From Desulfothermus okinawensis JCM 13304 (GTDB lineage: Bacteria > Desulfobacterota > Desulfovibrionia > Desulfovibrionales > Desulfothermaceae), in contig BBBM01000026.1 of the NCBI GenBank assembly GCA_001311565.1, positions 1 through 35,456 on the forward strand: a stretch of 35,456 nt of DNA. Reading direction: 5' to 3'. The translations under genes were made by a program, and so were the position numbers. The notes under the pieces are model-generated. The model searched no databases. It saw only the letters and a list, made by a program, of their open reading frames with translations, and had not been told where the DNA came from. Positions 20,527-31,752 of the stretch are shown here, piece after piece. The first letter of the stretch is position 1. Every line of letters begins with the position of its first letter.

Positions 20527-21438
20527 ATGACAACTGATATCCTTCTTGAAACTGGAACCAATGAATTAGAAATAGTTGAATTTTATATTGAAAAATCCTC
20601 AGGAGAAAAAGAATATTACGGGATCAATGTAATCAAAGTCCAGGAAATAATACGTTTTCCTGAAATAACCAGGATCCCGGTTAAACCCCACCCCTGTTTT
20701 ATTGGTTTAATAAGATTGAGAGAAGAAGTTATGCCACTTCTGGACCTTGGGATATATCTCTATAAAACACCTCTAAATTCCACTGGTAAAATAATCATAA
20801 CAGAATTTAATAAAATGAAGGTGGGCTTTCTGGTCTCTGGTCTCACCAGGATACACAGGATTAGTTGGGAAGACGTAACTCCACCAGTTGAAATAGAATA
20901 TGGAGGGAAAACCCCATGTATTACAGGTGTGGTAAAGTTTCACGACAGGATTGTGTTCACTTTAGATGTTGAAAAAATAGTAGCAGATATGGTTCCAATG
21001 TTCTTAGAAGAGGGCATAATAACTGAAAAACAGGCCAAAAAAAAATACAAGGTGCTTATTGCCGACGACTCACCCACCATACGCAATATGCTAATATCAA
21101 ATTTAAAAGGCTTTGACATACATGCCGCAAAAAAATGGCCAGGAGGCATATGAATACCTCATGGAACTAAAAAAAAAGTGAAGGTGATATAACAACCAGA
21201 TGCAACCTGGTCATAACTGATATTGAAATGCCTCAGATGGATGGATTTACCCTTACAAAAAAAGATTAAAGAAGATCCTGTTCTAAGGAAAATTCCCGTT
21301 ATCCTGTTTTCTTCAATGATTACAGACAAGATCTTACATAAGGGACAATCTGTTGGGGCTGATGATCAGATTTCAAAGCCTGAAATAAAAGATTTGGCCA
21401 TAAGGGCCATTCAATTAATAGAACAAACCCAGAAATAA
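20527..21438 (+). CDS. cheV: CheV chemotaxis coupling protein: CheW domain plus receiver (frameshifted)
   Basis: CheV couples chemoreceptors to CheA and adapts through phosphorylation. ATG at 20527 follows GGAGAGG. Residues 1-160 are a CheW-like domain (FYIEKSSGEKEYYGINVIKVQEIIR, GLIRLREEVMPLLDLG, VTPPVEIEYGGKTPCITGVVK). Residues from about 175 form a receiver: YKVLIADDSPTIRNML, the phospho-acceptor aspartate in VITDIEMPQMDGFT, VILFSSM and the lysine in ISKPEIKDLA. About 300 residues. Three runs break the frame near 21127-21134, 21169-21177 and 21256-21262. No other che genes are nearby, so it is an orphan locus. Identity is secure from domain order. Confidence 0.9.
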
Positions 21439-21570
21439 AGGTTCAATTACTATTAATACAGTTTATTTTGTAAACACAGAACTCACAAAAATTGGTATCC
21501 ACAGGGCCAAAAATAGGGCCATCTATCATATGATATATCAAAAAAACCTAAAATTTCCGGGAAATCATGT

Positions 21571-24309
21571 TTAAAAAAAATTATGGTACCTCTCTAAGGA
21601 TTCTGGTTTTAACCTTCGAGTGTCCACCCACACTACCTCCCTTCCATCCCTGGACAGATCCACAAATCCACCAATTATATCTTTAAAATTGCCATGTTGC
21701 TTACCATATAAATATATGTAAAAAGGTAATTGTATGTCTTTTAAAAATCTATATAGCTCGAAAAAACCATCTATATCATCTATTGAAGGCAATTCAAATT
21801 CCCTAAAAATATTACCTTTATCTGGTATTCTGCCTGTTTTATAATCCAATATATATGTATATTGGTCTCTTTTATCTATTCTATCTATTTTTCCCTGAAT
21901 TATAAATTTTTTTTCACCAACCAATATATTTGATTTAATTTCCTTTTCCAAGGCTAGTATCTCTGTCTTTCCTGGTAGGTTTTCAAAAAAAATTATTTAA
22001 ACGGTACTTTGCTGACACAATCAGCATGTCCTTCTTTGATCTTGATATCTTTTTAAAAATAGGATTCTCATTAAAGAGACTTAAAAATATCTCTTCTAAT
22101 AAATTGAAGTTTAATTTATCTTTATTTATCAAGTGATTGCGTTTAATACTGCGCTTAAAAAAAAAGTTCCAAAGTAGTGTGAATAATGGTACCAAGTTCA
22201 TTTAAAGAAATATCATCAGGTTCTTGTCTTGTTTGTAATTTGAGGATATATTTATATAAAAAATGTTTTGGACATTTGATATATAAATTTAACATTGTTG
22301 GACTAATGTGGGTGATAGTGGAGGCTATATTTTCTTTTAAATCTTCACTTTTTTTCTAAAAATATATCTGTACGCCCAGGTATAATTAAATTTCCTGAAG
22401 ATTTTTTTTAAATTCACAATATATTCTTTTGTTTTCACTGAAACATCAGGTCCTTTTATTAATTCGTGGGTCTCTTTTTCAAATTCCCATATCAATTTTT
22501 CTATGAATCTGGACCTGGTCCTTTTGCCTTCTAAACTTCCTGATGATACCATTTTATTTTGATATAGAAGTGTCACCTCCTCTGAGCTTTTAACCAGCCG
22601 TTCAAAATGATATGCATATATACTTTCTTCTTTTCCCCTGGTGGGAAATCCCATTGATTCCCTTATCTCCAGAGGCAAAAGGGGTGAAGGGGTTGGAACT
22701 GCTGGAAGTATACCTTCATTGGCATCAATTATAATCAGGTGATGAAATCCTAAATCCCTACTCTCCAATACACCCATTATCTGTATCCCACATATTGGCT
22801 CCCCTTCAAAGGGAACCCTCAGTGTGGTCATTATTTTCCTGGCAATGGAATAGAGTTCCTGTGTGCTAACCACCTCATCTGAAAATATGGACATAGAAAA
22901 ATAGTCTTCTATTGCTCCCATGAGATAGAATACAAATTCTTTCTCCATTAACTCAAGGTTATTAAAGTGGAATTTTATAAAATCCAATAAAACACCTATT
23001 GCTTTTCCAAGCTCTCTTAATGAATGGCTCTTTTCAAAGGACCTAATTATTTTTTTCAAAAAAATTCCTCAACAACCTCATAAATTAAATGGGGATTTTT
23101 GCCCATCTCCATAATTTCGTCAGAAAAACTGCCAATAAGGGACATGGCCTCGTCTCGGGTAATAAAGGGGTCTTGAAACTGGTCCAAACACTTGAGAAAA
23201 GTTGATAATTCATCAAATTCCCTGAGGTACGGGCCCCTTAAAAGCTTCATGAATTCATAGGTGGGATATCCATAAGTTGTATCCTTCTTTAAAATCATCT
23301 TAAATAAAAGGTCCATTAAAACAAAAATACCACTTAACTGAAAGGGGTATCCCATTGTAATATTTACCTCGAGATCCTCTGGTATGTTAAACAAAAGTGG
23401 GATGAGTGCATTTGGATTTGGAACTATAATAGCCAGACCATCAGGACCGCTTAGTTTATCTTTTAGTGAGAGCAATTTTTCCTTAACTTCCTTAAGCTCA
23501 GTATGGAGGTCATGGGAGTCAATAAAGGTTATTTCCCTCTTATGACAAGGGGCTTCAACTGCTACCTCCCCTAAATCTTTTATATCCCACTGATTGATCC
23601 AATCTCTATATATGCGGGGTAAATTTTCAAAATCTGCCTGCCAATAAAACACACTGTCATTTTCATAAAATTTTTTTAAACAGATTTGATTCCGCCTTTG
23701 TCAGGGCAAAAAAAACCAACAAAATAAAAGTTCCCCTCCATTTCAATATCATCTAACTGAGCAAGAAACCTGAGTTTCTTGGGATGGGTGATAAACCTGT
23801 TGTCCATTAGATAATCATTATATCTTTTATACAGAGCACCCAACCTTTCAAGTAAGATAGCCCCCCTCTTACCTACCCTTTCAACTGGGGGATACAGGAT
23901 ATCTTTGGGTGTAACCATTTCCAAATCCAGTTCCCTGAAGAGCTTTGCCAGCTCGCAAGCCCAGTAGAAAAATTCTCCAAAGCCCTGGTGATATTTTGGA
24001 GGCAGCTCTTCCATTGCAGCAATGTAAGCAGCATACGCCTGTTCCATCTCATTTAATGTTATGTAGCCTGCCAAGTCCCCCCCATATTCAAAAAAGAGGT
24101 CCTTTATCCAGTCTTCAAAACCAAACATTTTGCCCAAAATACAGGGCTTATCAATGTACTTTGACAAATAATAGTTAAAAAAAATGGATGGACCTGTTGT
24201 GGGTAAAAATTATATTTATCTGGGATAGATCTCTATTTTCCCCTATTATATCTTTTACTACGACATCAAGAAATTTTAAATAGGGGGGTATAATCATTAC
24301 ACGTGGCAT
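21571..24309 (-). CDS. addB: AddB-like protein: inactivated helicase fold plus PD-(D/E)XK nuclease (frameshifted)
   Basis: ATG at 24309 follows GGAAGAAAG and overlaps the upstream nuclease gene by 13 bases. The reconstruction (about 910 residues) opens MPRVMIIPPYLKFLD. It lacks a recognisable Walker A, as in many AddB proteins that have lost ATPase activity. The middle has IQIMGVLESRDLGFHHLIIIDANEGILP, typical of AddB/RecB helicase-like domains. The C-terminal nuclease has SPTMLNLYIKCPKHFLYKYIL, LGTIIHTTLELFF and the catalytic QGKIDRIDKRD...YILDYKTGR. The AddB iron-sulfur cysteine cluster at the extreme C-terminus is not seen, though the last frame is uncertain and may extend to about 21483. 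Breaks lie near 21974-21981, 22155-22163, 22350-22356, 22402-22410, 23054-23061, 23667-23673 and 24177-24184. The likely role is DNA end processing with the AddA-like neighbour. Confidence 0.75.
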
Positions 24310-24829
24310 AATCTTTCTTCCATTATCTTATTGGAAAATATGTAAACCAGAACCCCTATAATAGGTCTATTAAACATCTTTTTAAAAACATACATATATT
24401 CTCTTATCTGAGTAAGATGTTGTTTATACATATCTTTGGAATACTCACTCTTAAATTCTAGAATATATATTTTTTTTATTTTGTATTTTTATTCTATCTG
24501 GTCTTATTAATTTAAAATTATTGCCCTTAGGAATAAGGATGTCTCTTTCACTCCAATCTTTTGAATTTTCATTAAACATTATTGTACTCAGTTTGTCTGT
24601 GCATAAAATATCTTTAATTGGTCTTATAAAATCCTCATCAATATTCCATCTCTCAATTTTCTCTCCAAAATATGAAATAGATTTAAGTGTAATATTATAT
24701 AAGTTATCAATATCCTCAATTGACTTGATTTTTGAGATTATAAAATGTGCTATTTCTCCCCTTTTTATATTAATTATATTTTCTGGATCACTGGATATTT
24801 TTTTTTATTATAACCTTTGGATAAAGCAT
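24297..24829 (-). CDS. Free-standing PD-(D/E)XK nuclease (AddA C-terminal domain-like; frameshifted)
   Basis: About 177 residues after removing one base from the nine-T run near 24798-24806 and the eight-T run near 24470-24478. It starts MLYPKVIIKK, preceded by an in-frame stop, and ends EERLCHV just inside the addB-like gene. The nuclease core is visible: GNNFKLIRPDRIKI, IYILEFKSEYSKDMYKQHLTQIREYMYVF, then PIIGVLVYI. The aspartate, the EFK and the QxxxY motif match the catalytic and helix residues of RecB-family nucleases, with EFK for the more common DYK. In AddA this domain is normally fused behind the helicase; here it follows the helicase stop by ten bases as a separate gene. A missed fusion caused by a read error is possible, since one frame change could join them. 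Confidence 0.7.
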
Positions 24830-24839
24830 AAAAATACCT

Positions 24840-27379
24840 TTACATTAAATCTGTAATCCTGTGCTTTAATCCTGCTTTTTCAATCAAACACTCAATCCAT
24901 TTAGATACCAGTAAACCACCCCTTTTACTGTAATCTGTTAAATATAGATAAATCCCCTTTTTCGCCCTACTTAAAGCAACGTAAAAAAAGATTTATTAGT
25001 TCTATTGCATTGTCAGCCACAATTTGGTCTCTCATCATTTTAACATCATCTAGATATAGCTCTGCCTTTTTACACAAAGATATGAGTTCTGAATCTTTGA
25101 CTATAATAGGGCCCTTTGTATCTAAATACCAATCTGTATATGGGATAAACACATAGTCAAATTCCAGTCCCTTTGCCTTGTGTATTGTCATAACCTGGAT
25201 TGCCCTGCTGTCTTCAGGAATTCCAATTTGTGAATCAAGCCCTCCTGTGTGTAAAAAAATCCAGATAATCTTCTAAACAAAGCCTGCTCTCTGCCTCCAC
25301 CTCATATGTAACTTCTAGAAGTTTTTCCCAAAAACACAGTGTTTATTAAGGTCTCCAAAATAAAGTCTCTTTTCCAGATTTAATAGTTTGGCAATGATCA
25401 TCAAAAGCTCATAGCAGGATACATATGTCACATATCTTTTAAGTTCTGCTAAAATATCATGTATATTTAATGTGAAATCCTCATATTTGTCCCCAACACA
25501 AATGGATATTAACTCATCTTCTTCAAACACCTGGCCTTCCACTATCCCTGAGAGTAAAACCCCATATAAAGAGGCCGTGTCCCGGGGATCTATTATAAGC
25601 CGCAATAGACAGTAAATACCCCTTATAACTTTAGATGTCCAAAGGTTTAGGGAATTTTCTGTTATCACTGGAATATTTTTCTCAATAAGCCATCCAGACA
25701 CTTCCTTTGCCTGTTCATTGCTCCTAACTAAAATGGCCACGCTTTCAATCCCACTCCTTTCACAAATAAGGTCCCACAACTTTACCACATTTTCTGTAAC
25801 ATGCTTTTTTTAGATAACCTTTAACCTCTTCAAGGTCCCCTGTTATTCTAAACAAACTAATAATTGCGTCTTTGTCACTAGATCCTTTGGGAATTTGTTT
25901 CACATCCTTATAACCATTGAAAAGTGTTTCACTAAATTGTTCCCTTACATAAATGGACTTCTCCTTTCCGAGCACTTTATAAGAAAAGACGTCCCTCACC
26001 CATTCATAATCCCATAAGGGGGAAAAGAGTCTGGAAATAAAATCCACTATATGGGGATGGGATCTGTAATTATATGGTAAGGTATTTTCGTGAATCTCAT
26101 CCACATAAAAGGCCTGTTTTATATCATTAAATAGGGTCCAATCTCCCCCCGCCACCTATAAATAGCCTGTTTGACATCTCCAACCACAAAGATTGCCCCA
26201 CCCCTTGACAGAGCTTCTTCCAACAAAGGGAAAAGGGCTTCCCATTGTTGTCTTGACGTATCTTGAAACTCATCAAATAAAAAAATAGCTTATCCTGTCC
26301 CCAAGATATGCATAGATTAGGGGGAGGCAACCATCCTCCTTTATCTGTTTTTTTATGTGTTCAATCCATGTGCTAAGTAATGTAACACCATCCCTTCTAC
26401 ACACCTTATCAACGTACTCTGAGAGTTTATTCAAGCGTGGGTGTAGCCAACTGCCTGATAATAAGCAAATTTACCTAACAATATACTGAAATCGTGCACA
26501 TTTTTCTTAAGACAACTAAAAACTCCCTTAAATTCATTTAAATCATTTTCATCCACCTTGGACATCTCATTTTTTTTAAACAAGTCTTCGAAGTTATACT
26601 GCCAAAATTTTCTATATACAATGTCTTCCTCTGGGATTTCTGGTGTTAGGGAACGCAGTCTAGATTTGTTTAAATGTGGTTCTAATTTTTTTATACCATG
26701 AGTAAAAATCCCTATAACTTTTACTGACTTTTTGCTTTAATATATAATATTGGTCAACTTCCAGTTCAACTGGTTTAATGGACTTATATGCTGCATGGCT
26801 ATACAGCTCCAAAAACCTTCTCTTAATTCCTTTTTCTGGGTAAAAACCCCTATTTTGTTCTATCTTTAAATAGGTAGTTAGCATCTCCTCAAATTTCATA
26901 TACTCATTCTCAACAAGATCCTTTAGCAGCAAATCAAATGCTTCATCTATTATCTCATCTAAAGAAAAAATTACATCAAGTTCAGGGTTCATATTAAGCT
27001 CAAAACAAAGCCCTTTAAAGATGGTAAATAAAAGAGAATCAATTGTTTTAACATTAAAATCTGTGTAATTATCCAATAGAATATCTATCCACTTGATGGC
27101 ATCTTCTCTTTTTATCCCAGATATTTCACTCAACTGGATTCCAAGGTCCGTATTTATGGCTATATTTTTTTTAGGAACAGGAGTATCCTCTCCTTCATCT
27201 CAAGGGCAGCTTTATTGGTAAATGTAATTGCCATTATCCTTCTTAGGTGAGAAGGATTAGGAGCACTTATATGTAATGTCTTTAAAAAAATTTATTGCCA
27301 GTTCAAAGGTCTTTCCTGCACCGGCTGATGCCTTAATAATAGAAATAGCTGGAAGTGACAATTCGTGACGGTAATCCAT
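24840..27379 (-). CDS. addA: AddA-like UvrD-family helicase, without C-terminal nuclease (frameshifted)
   Basis: This is a superfamily-1A helicase of about 845 residues. The motifs in order are Walker [14 protein letters not shown], motif Ia [21 protein letters not shown], motif [20 protein letters not shown], motif [19 protein letters not shown], motif IV region [11 protein letters not shown], motif [17 protein letters not shown] and motif [19 protein letters not shown] and the spacing match AddA/RecB better than UvrD or Rep. The end ([21 protein letters not shown]) lies where AddA normally continues into a nuclease. Breaks are numerous: 7-base A/T runs near 24986, 25253, 25805, 26284 and 27288, too-short runs near 25325 and at the C-run 26145-26150 (seems one G/C short), and one near 26455. 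Probable partner of the AddB-like product. Confidence 0.78.
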
Positions 27380-27441
27380 GTAATTAAAACCTTATAAAAT
27401 TTGAGCCAGGATATTTTTGTAGAGTTTTATAACAATAGCTT

Positions 27442-29420
27442 TTAATTCACAACCATTTTTAAATTACCTATCTTCAATGTACCAAAGGCCCGAAGAGAAT
27501 TTAGCACTGCAAGTAGTGCTACCCCAACGTCTGCAAAGATTGCCATCCACATATCTGCCCACCCCACACTACCTAAACCAAGTATAAGAAACTTGACTCC
27601 CAACACAAAACCTATATTTTGCCAGATAATCCCCATTGTCTTTTTGCCTATTAATACTGCATCTTTAACAAGCATTGGGGAATCGTGCATAAGCACCACA
27701 TCAGCTGATTCCATGGCTATGTCCACTCCCCCCTTTCCCATTGCAATCCCAACATCTGCAATTCTAAGCATTGGTGCATCATTTATCCCATCTCCAACAC
27801 ATGTAATCACATCATCTTTGCTTCTATTTTTAATAAGATCTTCCACAAAAGATACTTTGTCATGGGGCAGTAATCTGGCAAAAAAATTCTTTTATCCCCA
27901 GAATGTCACTTACTTTTTTTGGCCACTTCTTCCACATCTCCTGTAAGGAGTATATGTCTTTTTACCCCTATTTTTGAGAGTTCTTCTATGGCTTTTCTTG
28001 CCTCAGGTTTCAATTCATCCTCAATAAAAATAGCACCAATAATCTTTCCATTTAAGACTACAAAGACCTGTGTCCCTGGATATGGATAAAACCCTTTACT
28101 TTGTCTTACGAAAATCCCATTCTCCTCTAAAAAAATTTATATTTCCCAAAAGAACTTCTTCTCCCTGGACTCTCCCTTTAACCCCTTTGCCTCTAACCAC
28201 TTGAACATCCTGGGCTCCTTCTACACTTATCCCCCTTTTTTTTCGCGTCTTCTATTATGGATGAGCCAATTGGATGATTTACCTTTGCTTCAAGTGCAGA
28301 TGCAATTTTGAGTACTTGTTCTTCTGTTTTGTTGCCAAAACACACAACCTTTTGAACATGGAAATTTCCATGGGTTAAGGTCCCTGTCTTATCCCAGACA
28401 ATTGTGTTTACTTTAGAAATAAGTTCAAGGTAATTGGCGCCCTTAACCAAAATGCCCTTCCTGGATGCCCCCCCAATACCAGCAAAAAAATCCAAGGGGA
28501 ATGGACAACACAAGGGCACATGGACATGATATTACTAAAAAGACAAGTCCCCTATAGAACCAGGCAGAAAATTTTGGATTACTTAAGGTAATTAATCCAT
28601 AATTTGACAGAATGGGAGGCACACAGGCTATACACAGGGCCAATACCACTACAAAAGGTGTATAAATTTTGGCAAGCCTACTAATCAGCTTCTCCACAGA
28701 CGCCTTTTTTTTCTGCTGACCTTTCAATTAGTTCTATTACCTTATAGATAGTTGACTTATCATACGGCCTGGTCACCCTCACCTTAATCACATTATCCCC
28801 ATTAACAAATCCGCTTAAAATCTCTTTTCCTGGATAAACCCGTTTAGGTAACATCTCACCAGTTAAAGATGATGTATCCACAAAGGATTCCCCCTCTACC
28901 ACCTCTCCATCCAGAGGCACCCTCTCTCCTGGCATAATCTCAATTATCTCTCCCATGTTTACCTTCTCAGGAGCAAGCAAAACCTCCCTGTCTTTTTTTA
29001 TTACCCGGCCATATAGGGCCTTAGCTCCACCAAAGAGGAAATAGTCTTCCTGGATTTGTTTATCGCCTTTTCCTGCAAAAACTCGCCTACTTTATAGAAA
29101 AGCATAACAATACACGCCTCTAAGTATGCAGAAATAAAAAAAAGCTCCCAGTGTTGCAACTGTCATCAAAAACATTTCGTCAAAAATAAGTCCCTTAAAA
29201 AAAATTTTTAAATGCCACCATTAAGACATCATAGCCCAGAAAAATATATGCAATAATATAAAGATAAAGACCTTGATTGGAACCTAAGATACGTTCCACA
29301 AAAAAAAGCAGTTATCAAATATACACAACCAACTATCATTAATACAATCTTCTTTTGTTCATTTGAAAAAGAATCTAACTCACAAGAACAACTATTACAT
29401 GTACAACTATAATTTTCCAT
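27442..29420 (-). CDS. Zn/Cd/Pb-type P1B heavy-metal exporting ATPase (frameshifted)
   Basis: The protein is a metal efflux pump of about 650 residues. It begins MENYSCTCNSCSCELDSF, a short cysteine-rich tail in place of a full HMA metal-binding domain. Further on come FDEMFLMTVATLGAFF, the actuator loop SLTGEMLP, the transmembrane metal site ISCPCALVLSIP (CPC), the phosphorylation site VWDKTGTLTHG, the NHPIGSSI histidine-proline motif, CVGDGINDAPML, and the last membrane helix ADVGVALLAVLNSLR. The aspartate in the last helix together with CPC is the pattern of the ZntA/CadA (Zn2+, Cd2+, Pb2+) subgroup. At least six A/T-run breaks occur (near 29299, 29202, 29138, 28704, 28484, 28236, 28129, 27913 and 27881). 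Its ATG overlaps the ArsR stop (TAATG), so it is translated with the regulator. Confidence 0.87.
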
Positions 29421-29770
29421 TATCTTTCCTCCAGAACATGTTGAAGTCCCTGAGATAGTAGCAGGTGCACATGTTCATCATCTAAAGAATAAAAAATATT
29501 TTTCCCCTTACGCCTGAATTTCACCAACTTTGCTCCCCTGAGGAGTCTCAGTTGATGGGAAACAGCAGATACACTCATGCCAACACTTTCACTAATACAA
29601 CACACAGCAAGCTCTCCATGTTTTAATAGTGAAAGCAATATCTTAAGTCTGCTTGGATCTGATAGCATCTTAAATAGATCTGCAAGTGCCAAAATAAGCT
29701 CTTCCCTTTCTTCCCTCTCACCAAAATCCAGGATTTCCAGATCATCTTTTGAAAACCCATGCTTACACAT
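29420..29770 (-). CDS. ArsR/SmtB-family metal-responsive repressor
   Basis: Intact, 116 residues, with a winged helix (LADLFKMLSDPSRLKILLSLL; SVGMSVSAVSHQLRLLRGAKLVKFRRKGKNIFYSL). The C-terminal helix DEHVHLLLSQGLQHVLEE reproduces the spacing of the SmtB/CzrA alpha-5 zinc site (D-x-H, then H-x-x-E eleven residues on). It also has an N-terminal MCKH and a CC pair at AVCCISE, close to where CadC places thiol ligands. The regulator thus looks able to sense Zn2+ and perhaps Cd2+/Pb2+ and to repress the downstream ATPase. AGGAG precedes ATG at 29770. Metal specificity is inferred. Confidence 0.88.
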   Translation of the reverse strand: MCKHGFSKDDLEILDFGEREEREELILALADLFKMLSDPSRLKILLSLLKHGELAVCCISESVGMSVSAVSHQLRLLRGAKLVKFRRKGKNIFYSLDDEHVHLLLSQGLQHVLEER

Positions 29771-29796
29771 ACTTATCTCCTATTCAATAGAACAAT

Positions 29797-29810
29797 TGAA
29801 CATATATTCA
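29797..29810. promoter_or_regulatory. ArsR/SmtB-type operator
   Basis: TGAACATATATTCA is an imperfect palindrome of the form TGAACA-N2-TATTCA, the core half-site pattern known for SmtB/ZiaR-type operators. It lies 27 bases upstream of the arsR start, where it would overlap the promoter of the arsR-ATPase operon. A partial extra half-site (TATTCAATAGAACA) lies at 29781-29794. The pattern is seen directly; binding is inferred from family knowledge. Confidence 0.65.
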
Positions 29811-30198
29811 AAACTTGAAACAAAAAATAAACAAATTTTGTCTAATGGTCAACATTTTTAAGTTGAAGAAAATCCCTTTTAGGCCAAGTTTGTCAAAACT
29901 TGAAGGACAAAACAAAATCAGGGTTTTTATATTTATAAATCACTGGAATAATGTAATTAAATCTTTTAAAAAAAGTCTTGTAAAACATGTATTAGCCTTG
30001 ACTTTGTGTTTAAGCCAAGTTTACCAAAATGGAGAAGGTGAATAGTGATTAGTGAAAGGTAGAAGGGCGATTAGTTTTTAGTTGTTAGTCTTTAGTGATT
30101 AGTAGAAGGTAGAAAGATGAAGAGTACTAAAACGTCGAACCTCGAACCTTGAACATTAAACATTGAACATTGATTGAACGTTAAACAAGGGAACTATT
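29811..30198. repeat. Intergenic region with small hairpin and heptamer repeat, copy C (about 30040-30190)
   Basis: No gene is supported between the ArsR operator and hsdM. At 29885-29902 CAAGTTT and AAACTTG form a 7-bp stem. At about 30013 GCCAAGTTTACCAAAATGG resembles the hairpin arm at 17034. From 30040 the DNA is made of 7-mers of the types TTAGTGATTAGT and GAACATT, and includes GATGAAGAGTACTAAAACG, which also occurs inverted near 18310-18330. A promoter for hsdM should be here but is not obvious. Confidence 0.65.
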
Positions 30199-31752
30199 AT
30201 GGCAAAGAAAAAAAACAAAATTCAGAATCTTTTGAGCAAAGTTTATGGAAAGCAGCTGACAAATTGAGAAAAAAATATTGATGCAGCAGAATATAAGCAT
30301 GTAGTTTTGGGAATTATTTTTTTTAAGGTATATATCAGAGGCATTTGAAGATTTGTATGAAAAATTGAAAAAAGGTAAAGGTGAATACGCAGGAGCAGAT
30401 CCAGAGGATGTAGATGAATACAAAGCGGAAAATGTATTTTTTTATTCCACCTGAAGCAAGATGGGATTATCTAAAGGCTCATGCCAAAGACCTGAAATCG
30501 GGAAAATAATTGATAATGCCATGGAGCTTATAGAAAAAAATAAATCCATTACTAAAAGGAATTTTACCAAAGGTTTATGCAAGGGGAAATATTGATCCTA
30601 TTTGTCTTGGGGGGCTAATTGACCTCTTTAGTAATATTGCAATTGATGACGCCCAAAAAAAAGACCTCAGATATTCTAGGGCATGTATTTGAGTATTTTC
30701 TAGGACAATTCGCTTTAGCAGAAGGTAAAAAAAGGCGGACAGTTCTACACACCAAGAAGCGTTGTTGAACTTTTGGTTGAAATGCTTGCACCTTACAAAG
30801 GAAGAGTTTTTGACCCATGTTGTGGAAGTGGAGGTATGTTTGTCCAGTCAGAAAAATTCGTTCTGGAACATCAAGGAAAGATAAATGATATTTCCATTTA
30901 TGGACAGGAGAGCAACCAGACAACCTGGAGACTATGTAAGATGAACCTTGCTATTAGAGGAATAGACAGCTCACAGGTAAAATGGAATCCAGAAGGTTCG
31001 TTTTTAAATGATGCACACAAAGATTTAAAAGCCGATTTTGTCATAGCCAATCCACCTTTTAATGATAGTGATTGGAGCGGCGAGCTGCTTAGAAATGATG
31101 TAAGATGGAAATACGGCGTTCCACCAGTTGGTAATGCAAACTATGCCTGGATACAACATTTTATTTTTCACCTTGCACCTCATGGAAAAGCAGGTTTTGT
31201 CTTAGCAAAAGGTGCCCTTACCACCAAACAAACCGCAGAATATGAAATTAGAAAAAAATATAATTGAAGATGACATTATAGACTGCATTGTAAACCTTCC
31301 AGCAAAACTCTTTTTAAATACACAAATCCCAGCTTCCCTTTGGTTTATAAGAAAAAAATAAAACAACAAGGAAAGGACAACTCTTGTTTATTGATGCAAG
31401 AGATATGGGTAAGCTTATTAATAGAAGGACAAGGATTTTAACTCAAGAAGACATTAGAAAAATTTCAGATACATATCACAAATGGCAAAAAGAAGATGAA
31501 AGTTATGAAGATGTTAAAGGATTTTGCAAATCGGCAACAATAGAAGAAGTAAGGGAGCTTGACTATGTATTAACACCAGGCCGTTATGTAGGGTTACCTA
31601 ATGAAGAAGACGATTTTGATTTTGAAGAGAGGTTCACAAAATTAAAAGCGGAATTTATGGAGCAGTTAAAAGAGGAGGAAAGATTAAATAAGTTGATACT
31701 TGAGAACTTGGAAAAGATAGAAATTAAGAATGAGGAAAATAATGAGAAATGA
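30199..31752 (+). CDS. hsdM: Type I restriction-modification methyltransferase subunit HsdM (frameshifted)
   Basis: This is the N6-adenine methyltransferase subunit that works with HsdS. The start at 30199 gives MAKKKNKIQ, then the HsdM N-terminal helical domain ([46 protein letters not shown]). Catalytic motifs are [18 protein letters not shown], the SAM-binding [13 protein letters not shown], the NPPF active site in [14 protein letters not shown], and [16 protein letters not shown]. The C-terminus has [18 protein letters not shown] and an acidic helical tail. About 515 residues. Around nine breaks: mostly 7-8 base A/T runs (near 30267, 30315, 30436, 30533, 30655, 30727, 31252, 31352), plus a missing C near 30491 and a missing base near 30229. 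The stop overlaps the next gene's start by 11 bases. Confidence 0.9.

Noticed and set aside
24521..24856. Plus-strand open frame of 111 codons
   Set aside because: It lies antisense to the reconstructed PD-(D/E)XK nuclease, has no ribosome site and shows no recognisable domain.
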